A stretch of DNA of 32,603 nt from Terriglobales bacterium (lineage in GTDB: Bacteria > Acidobacteriota > Terriglobia > Terriglobales > Acidobacteriaceae): contig DASPRL010000099.1 of the NCBI GenBank assembly GCA_035624475.1, positions 1-32,603 of the forward strand, given 5' to 3'. Below, piece after piece: positions 1 to 7,265 of this stretch; the stretch's first letter is position 1, and every line of letters starts with the position of its first letter. The position numbers and the translations under genes were made by a program. The notes beneath the pieces were generated by a model that had not been told where the DNA came from, searched no databases, and saw only the letters and a list, made by a program, of their open reading frames with translations.

Positions 1-324
1 GCTGGAGAGGCAGACGGCGTGCGTCACTTGGGCTTGCTCCAGGGCGGCGGCCAGCGAGTCGGTCACCCGGCGGTAGTGGGCGAGCACGTCGGGAGCGGTG
101 AGGTCGGGCGGGACCATGACGTAAACCGCACGGGCGCCGGCGAAGGCGCGGGCCAGAGCGGTGGAGTCGGTGACGTCGCAGGCGAAAGGCTCTGCACCGC
201 GGGCGGCGAGTCCTTTCAGGCGCTCGGCGCTGCGGCCCAGCACCCGGACTTTCTGTTTTTCCTGGAGCAGGGCTTCGGCGGTGATTTTGCCGGTGTTGCC
301 GGTGGCGCCGGTGAGGACGTACAT
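1..324 (-). CDS. NmrA-like NAD(P)-binding protein (C-terminus cut by window edge)
   Basis: Reading from an ATG at 324 down to base 1 gives 108 residues with no stop. The protein begins MYVLTGATGNTGK, a Rossmann dinucleotide-binding loop of the GxxGxxG type that starts at the very N-terminus. A second strand follows (VRVLGRSAERL), then an acidic turn (PFACDVTD) and a strand with a VMVPP motif, as in NmrA/atypical short-chain dehydrogenases. Family members are redox sensors or NAD(P)H-dependent reductases of about 280-300 residues, so roughly two thirds is missing. The substrate cannot be predicted. The gene reads away from the repeat-filled gap at 325-501. Confidence 0.8.
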   Translation of the reverse strand, partial: MYVLTGATGNTGKITAEALLQEKQKVRVLGRSAERLKGLAARGAEPFACDVTDSTALARAFAGARAVYVMVPPDLTAPDVLAHYRRVTDSLAAALEQAQVTHAVCLSS

Positions 325-354
325 GGGGGACCTCCGCGGAGTTGGATGGCGGGG

Positions 355-404
355 AAGGTTTCAAGGTTTCAAGGTTTCAAGGTTTCAAGGTTTCAAGGTT
401 TCAA
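355..404. repeat. Octamer array AAGGTTTC, six perfect copies
   Basis: Six uninterrupted copies of AAGGTTTC occupy 355-402, followed by AA. The array lies about 30 bases upstream of the NmrA-like start codon, in its promoter or leader region. It is the cleanest of the 7/8-base arrays in the window and the likeliest to vary in copy number by slippage. Confidence 0.95.
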
Positions 405-410
405 CGCGAT

Positions 411-501
411 CGGGTCATCGGGTCATTGGAAAAGCAGATCCCTCGTCGCGGCGCGACTCGGGATGACAAGCGCTAACTCCTAACTCCTAATTACAAACTC
501 C
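411..501. repeat. CGGGTCAT octamers and TAACTCC heptamers in the 325-501 gap
   Basis: Two copies of CGGGTCAT lie at 411-418 and 419-426. Heptamers follow at 474-480 (TAACTCC), 481-487 (TAACTCC), 488-494 (TAATTAC) and 495-501 (AAACTCC). The last unit abuts, and on the minus strand continues from, the stop codon of the TPR gene (502-504). The bases between 427 and 473 show no gene. Confidence 0.8.
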
Positions 502-1248
502 TTAGGTGGCGGCTGCGGGCAGTTGCTTCAGCAACGCCGCGGCTTTGCGGAACCAGGGGCGCTCGCGGCGGCGCAGGTAGGAGGGCATGGTGGGCTTCTT
601 GGCCAGGATGCGCTGCGCCCAGTCGCGGGCCTCGGCGGGGTGCTGCTGCGCGGCCAGGAAGCAGGCGTAGTTGTACTGCGTCTCGGAGAGGGTGGAGATG
701 CGCAGCACCTCAGCGAAGAGAGCGGCAGCTTTCTCCGCCCGGCCGGTCTTGCCGTAGGCGTGGGCCAGCAGGCCGCGGGCGCGGTGGTAGTCGTAGGTGG
801 GGTCCTTGGCCACCACCCGCTCCAGGTCGGGGAGGGCGGCGGCGAAGTCGCCCAGCTCGAGTTCGCAAAGAGCGCGGCGGTAGAAGGGATCGAGCGAGTC
901 GGTGCGGGTGGAGATGGAACGGTCGAAGTACTGGCGGGCGAGGGCGAACTTGCCGTCCTCGAAATAGAGTTCGGCCAGCTCCTCGCAGTTGGCGGGCGAG
1001 GGATTGTCGAGGATCATGGCCTCGAGCTGGCGGATGCGCTTGCGCCGGGGAAAGACCTTGAAAGTGGCGCGCAGCAGCCCCAGGTCGGGCAGCGCCTCGA
1101 CCACCAGGTAGACCGCCGCGCCCACCGGTCCCAGAAAGATGATGATGAAGAGCCAGTAGGTGTCGGGGCGGCGGCGGATGAAGTGGATGATGGCCAGGGC
1201 CTGCAACAGCAGGCCCAACGGGCCGAAGGAGTAGAGCAGGTGGGTCAT
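502..1248 (-). CDS. Membrane-anchored tetratricopeptide-repeat protein
   Basis: This 248-residue protein has two hydrophobic segments near the N-terminus (about residues 4-24 and 31-52). A basic patch follows (FPRRKRIRQLEAM), then TPR-type helix pairs from about residue 80 to 215. The repeats carry the usual small and aromatic positions (AELYFEDGKFALARQYFDRS, ALCELELGDFAAALPDLERV). This fits an inner-membrane protein with a soluble scaffold domain; no catalytic motif is visible. The ATG at 1248 has no clear Shine-Dalgarno sequence. Its stop codon TAA is the first three bases of a heptamer repeat array. The partner protein is unknown. Confidence 0.8.
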   Translation of the reverse strand: MTHLLYSFGPLGLLLQALAIIHFIRRRPDTYWLFIIIFLGPVGAAVYLVVEALPDLGLLRATFKVFPRRKRIRQLEAMILDNPSPANCEELAELYFEDGKFALARQYFDRSISTRTDSLDPFYRRALCELELGDFAAALPDLERVVAKDPTYDYHRARGLLAHAYGKTGRAEKAAALFAEVLRISTLSETQYNYACFLAAQQHPAEARDWAQRILAKKPTMPSYLRRRERPWFRKAAALLKQLPAAAT

Positions 1249-1274
1249 GGGAAGCGGGGACTATAGCAGGAGAA

Positions 1275-1375
1275 AGGAGTTGGGAGCTAGTAGTTAGGAG
1301 TTAGCGGGAGGGGTCAGGGGTCAGGAAAAGCACCCAGACTTGCAGCCAACTCCTAACTACAAACTCCTAACTCCT
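1275..1375. repeat. Facing repeat arms forming an imperfect inverted repeat
   Basis: Two roughly 30-base arms of the AGGAGTT/AACTCCT word family, 1275-1304 and 1346-1375, face each other across 41 bases and are complementary apart from a few mismatches. Transcribed from either side they could form a long hairpin. The right arm begins inside the stop codon of the OB-fold gene (1374-1376). The loop holds a further repeat word, GGGGTCA, twice. This array fills the whole gap between the TPR gene and the OB-fold gene. Confidence 0.75.
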
Positions 1376-1787
1376 ACCACAAGGGCTCGCCCTTCTTATC
1401 GCGGAAGGTATAGGTGACCTGGCCCTTCTTGATGGTGCGGGCGAGGAAGGTGTCCTTGCCGTCCATCTGGACCACGGAGCCGGTGACCTCGACCTCGTCG
1501 CCCACGGCAAAGCCGAACTGGTATTCGGTGAGGAACTTGCCGGCGGCGACGTGCACTTCAACCACACCCTTCTCGGTCTTGACCTCCAGGTGATAGCCGG
1601 CGGGCCCGCCGATCTTGCAGGCAAAGGTCTTGATCTCCTGCACCGTGCCCTTGATGGTGGTCTCGGTGGCGGGGTCGTACTTGGGGGCGGCGCCGGCCTG
1701 CGGCGGCTTGGGGCCGGCGGCGGCGGCGGAGAGCGCCAGGGCGGCGACCAGGACGAACAGCGACAGCGCGTGGTAGAGGGCCTTCAC
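1374..1787 (-). CDS. Secreted small protein with probable OB-like beta fold
   Basis: The product has 137 residues and starts with GTG at 1787. GGGAGG at 1795-1800 gives a well-spaced ribosome site. Residues 1-23 are a Sec signal peptide (MKALYHALSLFVLVAALALS, then AAAAG). The mature part is beta-rich: ETTIKGTVQEI, YHLEVKTEKGVVEVHVAAG, GDEVEVTGSVVQMDGKDTFLAR. This TIKGTV...VEVTGSVV pattern resembles periplasmic OB-fold/DUF5666-like proteins, but that is a pattern impression. No catalytic residues or metal site are evident. A Crp-like palindrome lies about 65 bases upstream. Confidence 0.75.
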   Translation of the reverse strand: MKALYHALSLFVLVAALALSAAAAGPKPPQAGAAPKYDPATETTIKGTVQEIKTFACKIGGPAGYHLEVKTEKGVVEVHVAAGKFLTEYQFGFAVGDEVEVTGSVVQMDGKDTFLARTIKKGQVTYTFRDKKGEPLW

Positions 1788-1800
1788 GGCAGCACCTCCC

Positions 1801-1817
1801 GGCAGCGACTCGCTGCC
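1801..1817 (-). promoter_or_regulatory. Hairpin just upstream of the OB-fold gene's ribosome site
   Basis: GGCAGCG and CGCTGCC (minus strand) are perfect 7-base arms separated by three bases. The hairpin ends directly against GGGAGG, the Shine-Dalgarno sequence of the gene starting at 1787. In the transcript it could limit or define ribosome access. It may also be a protein-binding palindrome. Confidence 0.4.
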
Positions 1818-1850
1818 AGCTCAAGCCTAGCGCGGCCGCGGGACGCAAAC

Positions 1851-1866
1851 CGTGACTGATGTCACA
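1851..1866 (-). promoter_or_regulatory. Crp/Fnr-type operator upstream of the secreted OB-fold-like gene
   Basis: On the minus strand the site reads TGTGA-CATCAG-TCACG. This matches both half-sites of the Crp consensus TGTGA-N6-TCACA with one outer mismatch. It is centred about 71 bases before the GTG start. The same architecture recurs at 4467-4480. Assignment to a particular Crp/Fnr-family regulator is not possible, and no such regulator gene lies in the window. Confidence 0.45.
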
Positions 1867-1885
1867 AGTGGATGTGATGGAAAGA

Positions 1886-1920
1886 AGCTCTTAGCTCTTA
1901 GCTCTCAGTTCTTGGCACTC
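1886..1920. repeat. AGCTCTT heptamer array
   Basis: Successive heptamers are AGCTCTT (1886), AGCTCTT (1893), AGCTCTC (1900), AGTTCTT (1907) and GGCACTC (1914), grading into CTGGCTC words up to about 1940. The array lies in the divergent gap between the OB-fold gene and the methyltransferase gene. Downstream, TATACT at 1964-1969 could be a weak -10 box for the methyltransferase, but no convincing -35 box accompanies it. Confidence 0.8.
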
Positions 1921-1993
1921 GCTGCTGGCTCCTGGCTCAGGGCATAGAAGGAGGGGCGTCCCGTATACTGAAGGGCTTTTTCGGCGGGCGCTC

Positions 1994-2635
1994 ATGGGAT
2001 GGTTCCGGAAGAAAGAGAAGCAGGAGCACAAGGTGCTGCGGCAGGCGGCGCAGGCGGCCGGCCGGGTGACGCCCGAGTACCACCGCGCCACCCCCGAGTG
2101 TCCCCATCCCGAGCGCTGGAGCATGCTCGACTCCATGACCGCGGAGGTGGAGGTGCTGGAGTTCCTGCGCGCGCTGGTGCTGACGCTGAAGCCGGAGCTG
2201 ATCGTGGAGACCGGGACCTTCCGCGGCATCTCGACCATCCGCATGGCGGAGGCGCTGCGCGAGAACGGCCTGGGGCGGATCGTGAGCTGCGAGTCCGATC
2301 CCCTGGTGCTGGCCAAGGCGCAGGAGACCATCGCCGCCTCGGGGGTGGCCGAGTGGATCGAATTGCGCAACCAGTCCAGCCTGGAGATGAAGGTGGAGGG
2401 CACCATCGACCTGTTCTTCAGCGACAGCGACCTGCCCGTCCGCGAGCAGGAGGTGCGGCGCTTCCTGCCGCAGATCAACCCCCACGGGCTGATCCTGATG
2501 CACGACGCCTCCTCGCACCTGAAGCAGGTGCGGGAGGCGGCGCTCAGGCTGGAGGAGGAAGGGCTGCTCTCGGTGGTGCTGCTGCCCACGCCGCGCGGCC
2601 TGGTGGTGGCGCAGAAGCGGGCGGGGCGGAAGTAG
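1994..2635 (+). CDS. Class I SAM-dependent methyltransferase
   Basis: This 213-residue protein has a clear Rossmann methyltransferase core. Motif I is LIVETGTFRGISTIRMAEAL (about residues 69-88). The acidic end of strand 2 is GRIVSCESDPLVLAKAQ. A strand-4 motif, IDLFFSDSD, is followed by a post-motif HDASSHL. This resembles the Methyltransf_24/O-methyltransferase type with a cap-less short N-terminus. The start at 1994 lacks a strong Shine-Dalgarno sequence. L-2-hydroxyglutarate oxidase starts 13 bases downstream on the same strand, so the two are probably co-transcribed. The methyl acceptor is unknown. Confidence 0.8.
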   Translation: MGWFRKKEKQEHKVLRQAAQAAGRVTPEYHRATPECPHPERWSMLDSMTAEVEVLEFLRALVLTLKPELIVETGTFRGISTIRMAEALRENGLGRIVSCESDPLVLAKAQETIAASGVAEWIELRNQSSLEMKVEGTIDLFFSDSDLPVREQEVRRFLPQINPHGLILMHDASSHLKQVREAALRLEEEGLLSVVLLPTPRGLVVAQKRAGRK

Positions 2636-2648
2636 CGGGAGCGGGAGC

Positions 2649-3860
2649 GTGGGCGAGAGCCGGTGCGACCTGGTCATCGTGGGCGGCGGGATCGTGGGGC
2701 TGGCCACGGCGCTGGCCCTGCTCCAGCGGCGGCCGCGCCTGCGCCTCGTCGTCCTGGAAAAGGAAGCGCGGCTGGCCGCCCACCAGAGCGGCCACAACAG
2801 CGGCGTAATCCACTCCGGCATCTACTACAAGCCGGGCTCGCTCAAGGCGGAGACCTGCGTGGAAGGCGCGACCGCCATGCTGGAGTTCTGCCGCGCGCAC
2901 GGCATCCCCCACCGGGTCTGCGGCAAGGTGGTAGTGGCCACGTCCCAAGAGGAAGTGCCGGCGCTGGAGGAGTTGCGGCGGCGGGGCGAGGCCAACGGCG
3001 TCGCCGGGCTGCGCATGCTGAGCGCGGAGGAGTTGCGGGCGATCGAGCCCCATGCCGCCGGGGTGCGCGCGCTGCAGGTCCCGGGAACGGCGATCACCGA
3101 CTACACCGCGGTCTGCGAGAAGTACGCGGAATTGCTGCGCGCGGCGGGCGGCGAGGTGCGCACCGGGGCCCGGGTCACCGGCATCGTGCGGCGCGGCGGC
3201 GAGACCGTGGTGGAGACCAGCGCGGGCGAGGTGCGCGCCCGTTTCTTGGTCAATTGCGCCGGGCTGCACTCCGACCGCATCGCGCGGATGGCGGGAGCGG
3301 ATCCGGGAGTGCGCATCGTGCCCTTCCGCGGGGAGTACTACGAATTGCGGCCCGCGGCGCAGGCGCTGGTGCGCGGGCTCATCTACCCCGTCCCCGACCC
3401 CAAGTTCCCCTTCCTGGGGGTGCATCTGACGCCGCGGGTGCAGGGCGGAGTGGAGGCGGGACCGAACGCGGTGCTGGCGCTCAAGCGCGAGGGCTACGGG
3501 AAGCTAAGCTTCAGCCCGCGGGACGCGGCCGCGACCTTGTTCTACGGCGGCTTCTGGCGTCTGGCGGGACGCTACTGGCGCTCGGGCGCGGGCGAGATGG
3601 CGCGCTCCTTCCTCAAGAGCAGGTTCGTGCGCGCGTTGCAGAAGCTGGTGCCGGAGCTGCGGAGCGGGGACCTGGGGCCCGGGGGCGCGGGAGTGCGGGC
3701 GCAGGCGGTGGACGCCAGCGGGGCGCTGGTGGACGACTTCCGCATGGTGCGCGGCGAAGGCGCGATCCACGTGCTCAATGTGCCCTCGCCGGCGGCTACC
3801 GCCTCGCTGGCCATCGGAAAAAGGATCGCGCAGATGATGGAAGAGGCGCTTCGCTCTTAG
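2649..3860 (+). CDS. lhgO: L-2-hydroxyglutarate oxidase (FAD-dependent)
   Basis: This enzyme oxidises L-2-hydroxyglutarate to 2-oxoglutarate and passes electrons to the membrane quinone pool or to oxygen. The 403-residue product, read from GTG at 2649, has the FAD-binding N-terminus LVIVGGGIVGLATALALLQ and the DAO-family signature SGHNSGVIHSGIYYKPGSLK around residues 47-66. Later family segments include GTAITDYTAV, FLVNCAGLHSDRIARM and VRIVPFRGEYYEL. Length matches LhgO (about 400). It removes a by-product of promiscuous dehydrogenases or works in glutarate breakdown; no other pathway gene is adjacent. Its stop codon TAG lies inside a TCTTAGCTCTT repeat shared tail-to-tail with the CBS gene. 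Confidence 0.9.
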   Translation: MGESRCDLVIVGGGIVGLATALALLQRRPRLRLVVLEKEARLAAHQSGHNSGVIHSGIYYKPGSLKAETCVEGATAMLEFCRAHGIPHRVCGKVVVATSQEEVPALEELRRRGEANGVAGLRMLSAEELRAIEPHAAGVRALQVPGTAITDYTAVCEKYAELLRAAGGEVRTGARVTGIVRRGGETVVETSAGEVRARFLVNCAGLHSDRIARMAGADPGVRIVPFRGEYYELRPAAQALVRGLIYPVPDPKFPFLGVHLTPRVQGGVEAGPNAVLALKREGYGKLSFSPRDAAATLFYGGFWRLAGRYWRSGAGEMARSFLKSRFVRALQKLVPELRSGDLGPGGAGVRAQAVDASGALVDDFRMVRGEGAIHVLNVPSPAATASLAIGKRIAQMMEEALRS

Positions 3861-4249
3861 CTCTTCGTAGCGGGACGCGGGGAGTTGAGCAGGATGTCGC
3901 GCAGGGAGACCAGGCCCTTGACGCGGCCGTTCTCGCAGACGGGCAGGTGGCGGAAGCCGTACTCCTTCATCAGGAAGAGGCAGTTCTCGACCGGCTCGGC
4001 GGGAGGCACGGTGCGCGGGTTGGCGGTCATGACCTCGGCCACCGGGGTCAGGCCGGGGCTGCGCCCCGCCGCCACCACCCGCCGCAGCAGGTCGCGCTCG
4101 GAAAAGATGCCCACCAACTCGCCCGCGCGCAGCACGGCGACCGCGCCCACGTTGCGCTCGTTCATCAGGCGAGCCGCCTCCAGCACCGTCTGATCGTGCT
4201 GAACGGTGAGGATCTTCTGCTCCTTCACCAGGTCGTTGACCACAGCCAT
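3857..4249 (-). CDS. Two-CBS-domain protein
   Basis: A 130-residue protein made almost entirely of a CBS pair (Bateman module). CBS1 spans about residues 7-60 (TVLEAARLMNERNVGAVAVL, VGIFSERDLLRRV). CBS2 spans about 70-124 (VAEVMTANPRTVPP, CLFLMKEYGFRHLPVCENG, VKGLVSLRDIL). Such proteins bind adenine nucleotides and act as free-standing energy sensors. No effector domain is fused. The start at 4249 is supported by AGAGGAG upstream. The gene overlaps the lhgO end by 4 bases, tail to tail. It is divergent from the NADH/iron-sulfur operon across the 336-base gap, so shared regulation is possible but unproven. Confidence 0.9.
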   Translation of the reverse strand: MAVVNDLVKEQKILTVQHDQTVLEAARLMNERNVGAVAVLRAGELVGIFSERDLLRRVVAAGRSPGLTPVAEVMTANPRTVPPAEPVENCLFLMKEYGFRHLPVCENGRVKGLVSLRDILLNSPRPATKS

Positions 4250-4585
4250 GGGATTGCTCCTCTGCCCAGGGAGGATGAGTCAGTTTCTCCCAAATCGGAA
4301 GGGGTTGCAAGGGGAGTCGCCAGCAGCCAGGAGCCGGTCGCCAGAGTCGCCTGGCTTGCCCGTCGCCGCGCTCCAGGTCGCTCGGCGCGGATTTTTCCCG
4401 CTCCTTCCCCCCGGCGCGCGGCCCCCGCGAACGCACGCGGGAGGCGGATTTGCGTCACGGCGGATTGTGACCCGGGTCACTGCCCGCAGCCCAGAGAGGG
4501 CGCAAGGTAGGAGTCCAGAGGGTTGGGCCCTCCCTGCTCCATGTCTCCGAGGCATGTGACGGGGCCGGCCACCCGAGGAGCCCGC
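4250..4585. other. Divergent 336-base intergenic region with Crp-like site
   Basis: I find no gene here. The region separates the CBS gene (leftward) from the small-cysteine-protein/NADH operon (rightward). It holds a Crp-like palindrome at 4467-4480, an extra inverted half-site (GTCAC, 4454-4458), and GAGGAG at 4575-4580 serving the ATG at 4586. The stretch 4300-4440 is GC-rich with words such as CAGGAGCC, and shows no convincing sigma-70 boxes. Confidence 0.6.
4467..4480. promoter_or_regulatory. Perfect Crp-like palindrome upstream of the NADH/iron-sulfur operon
   Basis: GTGACCCGGGTCAC is a perfect 14-base palindrome, and with flanks it reads TGTGA-CCCGGG-TCACT. This fits the Crp/Fnr superfamily pattern TGTGA-N6-TCACA. 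A further GTCAC at 4454-4458 faces the left half-site across 8 bases, giving three half-sites in 27 bases. It lies about 106 bases before the ATG at 4586. A redox, nutrient or second-messenger sensor of the Crp/Fnr family would be a sensible regulator for this electron-transfer operon. Confidence 0.5.
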
Positions 4586-4846
4586 ATGAGCCAACCGGCG
4601 AAGAAGCTCGCCCCCAAGATCGCAGAAGACCTGCTGGTCTGCCCGCTGTGCCATGGCAAGGGCCTGGCCCCGCGGGCCGAGGCCTCGCGCTACCTGGCGG
4701 AGAACGTGGGCTCGGGGCTGGGTTCGCCCGCCCCGCAGAGCTGCGAAGACCATGCCGCGGCCACCACCGGCAAGGGCGGCCATGCCCGGCAGGTGCGCAA
4801 CTATCCCTCCGCCGAAGTGCTGTGGCGCAGGAGTCCCAAGGAGTAG
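4586..4846 (+). CDS. Small cysteine-containing protein at the head of the NADH operon
   Basis: An 86-residue protein that I do not recognise. The ATG at 4586 is chosen because GAGGAG (4575-4580) sits five bases upstream; the open frame itself continues further upstream. The N-terminus is basic (MSQPAKKLAPKIAEDL). It then has a CPLCHGKGLAPR knuckle at about residues 19-30, resembling half of a zinc ribbon, and a single later SCEDH. With two or three cysteines plus histidines it could bind one metal or act in cluster delivery. It ends 21 bases before the NuoE-like gene on the same strand, so it is probably the first gene of that operon. Confidence 0.6.
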   Translation: MSQPAKKLAPKIAEDLLVCPLCHGKGLAPRAEASRYLAENVGSGLGSPAPQSCEDHAAATTGKGGHARQVRNYPSAEVLWRRSPKE

Positions 4847-4867
4847 CCAGGAGCGAAAGGCGCTGCC

Positions 4868-5413
4868 ATGCCCCAGATCGAATCCGCAGAAGCTCAGCAG
4901 CAGCTGGAACAGACCCTCGAACACTTTCCCGACCGGCGCGCCAGCCTTATTCCCCTGCTGCAGGAGATCCAGACCACCTTCTACTACCTGCCCGAGCCGG
5001 CGCTGCGGCGGGTGGCGCGCAAGCTGCGCATGACCCTGCCCGAGGTCTACCAGGTGGCCACCTTCTACCGCTGCTTCAGCCTGAAGCCGCGGGGCAAGCA
5101 CCTGCTGCAGGTGTGCCTGGGGACGGCCTGCCACGTGCGCGGAGCGCCACGAGTGATGGACCGGGTGCTGACCGACCTGAAGCTGAGCCAGCCCGGTACC
5201 ACCCCCGACTGCCAGTTCACCGTGCTGGGAGTGCGCTGCGTGGGCTGCTGCGGCCTGGCCCCGGTGGTGCGCGTGGACAACAACACCCATCCTCACATGT
5301 CGCAGGCCAAGGTCAAGGGGATGCTGAGGAAGTACGCCCCGCCCGCGGGCGAGGCGCCCAAGATGCAGGCGGAAGCCGAAGGAGAGAGCGATGCTGCCGC
5401 TGAGGTCGGTTAA
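4868..5413 (+). CDS. NuoE/HydC/HoxE-like thioredoxin-fold 2Fe-2S protein
   Basis: A 181-residue protein of the 24-kDa complex I subunit family. It has the helical N-terminus (LIPLLQEIQTTFYYLPEPAL) and the conserved VYQVATFYRCFSL. The 2Fe-2S ligands are VCLGTACHVRG (C-x4-C) and RCVGCCGLAPVVRV (C-x3-C). In relatives it relays electrons to or from the NuoF-like flavoprotein as part of NADH dehydrogenase, NAD-linked hydrogenase or formate dehydrogenase. The C-terminal tail after PPAGEAPK is acidic and extra. It overlaps the next gene by 23 bases, indicating coupled translation. Confidence 0.9.
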   Translation: MPQIESAEAQQQLEQTLEHFPDRRASLIPLLQEIQTTFYYLPEPALRRVARKLRMTLPEVYQVATFYRCFSLKPRGKHLLQVCLGTACHVRGAPRVMDRVLTDLKLSQPGTTPDCQFTVLGVRCVGCCGLAPVVRVDNNTHPHMSQAKVKGMLRKYAPPAGEAPKMQAEAEGESDAAAEVG

Positions 5414-7265
5414 GGAGCTGGAGACATTCCGGGCGCAGTGCCGCGAAGGACACGATCCCCAGCGGCCCTGCCTCACGGTGTGCGCGGGCAGCGGCTGCAC
5501 CGCCAGCGGCGCCCATGAAGTGCTGGCGGGCCTGCGCGCGGAACTGGCGCAGCGCGGGCTGGAAGGCGCCATCGACGTCAAGAGCACCGGCTGCCACGGC
5601 TTCTGCGAGCGCGGTCCCCTGATGATCATCTGGCCGGAGGGCACCTTCTACAACCAGGTGACCGTCCACCACGTGCGCGAGATCGTGGCCAGCGTCGGCA
5701 ACGGGCGCCAGCCGGTGGAGAAGCTGCTGTACGTGGACCCGGCCAGCGGGCGGCGCGTGCTCAAGGAAGACGAAGTCCCCTTCTACGCCCGCCAGCAGCG
5801 CATCCTCTTCGGCAACAACGGGCGCATCGATCCCAAGGAGATCCGCGACTACCTGCAGGTGGGCGGCTACCAGGCGCTGGGCGGCGTGCTCTCGGGCCGG
5901 AGCGCGGAAGAGGTGGTCGGGGAGATCACGCGCTCAGGGCTGCGGGGACGCGGCGGCGCGGGCTTCCCCACCGGGGTGAAGTGGAGCGTGGCGCGGCAGA
6001 ACCCGGCGCCCCGCTACGTCATCTGCAACGCCGACGAGGGCGACCCCGGGGCTTTCATGGACCGCAGCCTGCTGGAAGGCAATCCCCACAGTGTGATCGA
6101 GGGCATGATCATCGGGGCGTATGCCCTGGAAGCGGAGGAAGGCTTCGTCTACGTGCGCGCCGAGTATCCGCTGGCGGTGGAGCATCTGCGAGCGGCGCTG
6201 CAGCAGGCGGAGGAGTGCGGCCTGCTGGGCGACGATATCCTGGGCAGCGGAAAGAGATTCAAGATCAACGTGGTGGAGGGCGCGGGCGCCTTCGTGTGCG
6301 GCGAGGAGACGGCGCTGATCGCCTCCATCGAAGGGCGGGTGGGCGAGCCCCATCCCCGGCCTCCCTACCCCGCGCAGAAGGGCCTGTGGGGCCGGCCCAC
6401 GGTGATCAACAACGTCAAGACCTGGGCCAGCGTGCCGCAGATCCTGAACCGGGGCGCGGAGTGGTATGCCTCGATCGGCACGGAGAAGAGCAAAGGCACC
6501 ATGGTCTTCTCCCTGGTGGGCAAGATCAACAACACCGGCCTGGTGGAAGTCCCCATGGGCATCACCCTGCGGGAGATGATCTACGAGATCGGGGGCGGCA
6601 TCCCCGGAGGGAAGCAGCTCAAGGCCATCCAGATCGGAGGTCCGTCGGGGGGCTGCATCCCGGCCACCCTGATCGATCTGCCCATCGATTACGAGCGGCT
6701 GCGCGAGGCCGGCTCCATGATGGGCTCCGGCGGCATGGTGGTGATGGATGAGTCCACCTGCATGGTGGACGTGGCCCGTTACTTCATGGAGTTCCTGGAA
6801 GACGAGTCCTGCGGGCAGTGCTTCCCCTGCCGGGAAGGGACGCAGCGCATGCGGCAGATCCTCACCCGCATCTGCCGCGGCCAGGGCCTGGAGGAGGACC
6901 TGCCGGTGCTGGAGGACCTGGGCTGGCTGATGCAGCAGGCCTCGCTGTGCGGGCTGGGGCAGACCGCCGCCAACCCGGTGCTGACCACCCTGCGCTACTT
7001 CCGGGACGAGTACCTGGCGCACATCCGCGACCACGTGTGTCCCGCCAAGGTCTGCAAGGAACTCATCTACTACGAGATCGAGCCCACGCTGTGCGATGGC
7101 TGCGGGGCCTGCGTGAAGGTGTGCGCCGGCGACGCCATCCTGGGCGAAAAGAAGAAGGTGCACACCATCGACCGGGCCAAGTGCACGCGCTGCGGCGCCT
7201 GCCTGGAGGTGTGCCAACCCAAGGCAGTGCTGGTATCCACAGGAGCAATGGCGTGCCGAACCTAA
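5391..7265 (+). CDS. NuoF/HydB-like NADH-binding flavo-iron-sulfur subunit
   Basis: The 624-residue protein has the long HydB/HndC layout rather than that of plain NuoF (about 430). (1) An N-terminal thioredoxin-like 2Fe-2S domain has Cys31-x4-Cys36 and STGCHGFCERG near 68-72. (2) The NADH/FMN domain has RGRGGAGFPTGVKWS (about 184-198), CNADEGDPGAFMDR and GAGAFVCGEETAL. (3) A 4Fe-4S site has SCGQCFPCREGTQRM (Cys474, 477, 480) and Cys520. (4) Two C-terminal ferredoxin motifs have Cys568/571/574/578 and Cys598/601/604/608. Relatives oxidise or reduce NAD(H) in multi-subunit and sometimes electron-bifurcating complexes. It overlaps both neighbours, so the three iron-sulfur subunits are translated together. 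Confidence 0.93.
   Translation: MLPLRSVKELETFRAQCREGHDPQRPCLTVCAGSGCTASGAHEVLAGLRAELAQRGLEGAIDVKSTGCHGFCERGPLMIIWPEGTFYNQVTVHHVREIVASVGNGRQPVEKLLYVDPASGRRVLKEDEVPFYARQQRILFGNNGRIDPKEIRDYLQVGGYQALGGVLSGRSAEEVVGEITRSGLRGRGGAGFPTGVKWSVARQNPAPRYVICNADEGDPGAFMDRSLLEGNPHSVIEGMIIGAYALEAEEGFVYVRAEYPLAVEHLRAALQQAEECGLLGDDILGSGKRFKINVVEGAGAFVCGEETALIASIEGRVGEPHPRPPYPAQKGLWGRPTVINNVKTWASVPQILNRGAEWYASIGTEKSKGTMVFSLVGKINNTGLVEVPMGITLREMIYEIGGGIPGGKQLKAIQIGGPSGGCIPATLIDLPIDYERLREAGSMMGSGGMVVMDESTCMVDVARYFMEFLEDESCGQCFPCREGTQRMRQILTRICRGQGLEEDLPVLEDLGWLMQQASLCGLGQTAANPVLTTLRYFRDEYLAHIRDHVCPAKVCKELIYYEIEPTLCDGCGACVKVCAGDAILGEKKKVHTIDRAKCTRCGACLEVCQPKAVLVSTGAMACRT

Noticed and set aside
355-404. CRISPR-like look of the AAGGTTTC array
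   Set aside because: The unit is 8 bases with no spacers between copies and there are no cas genes; it is a simple tandem array.
2544-3425. Open frame antisense to lhgO
   Set aside because: lhgO is clear on the plus strand and the antisense product has no family features.
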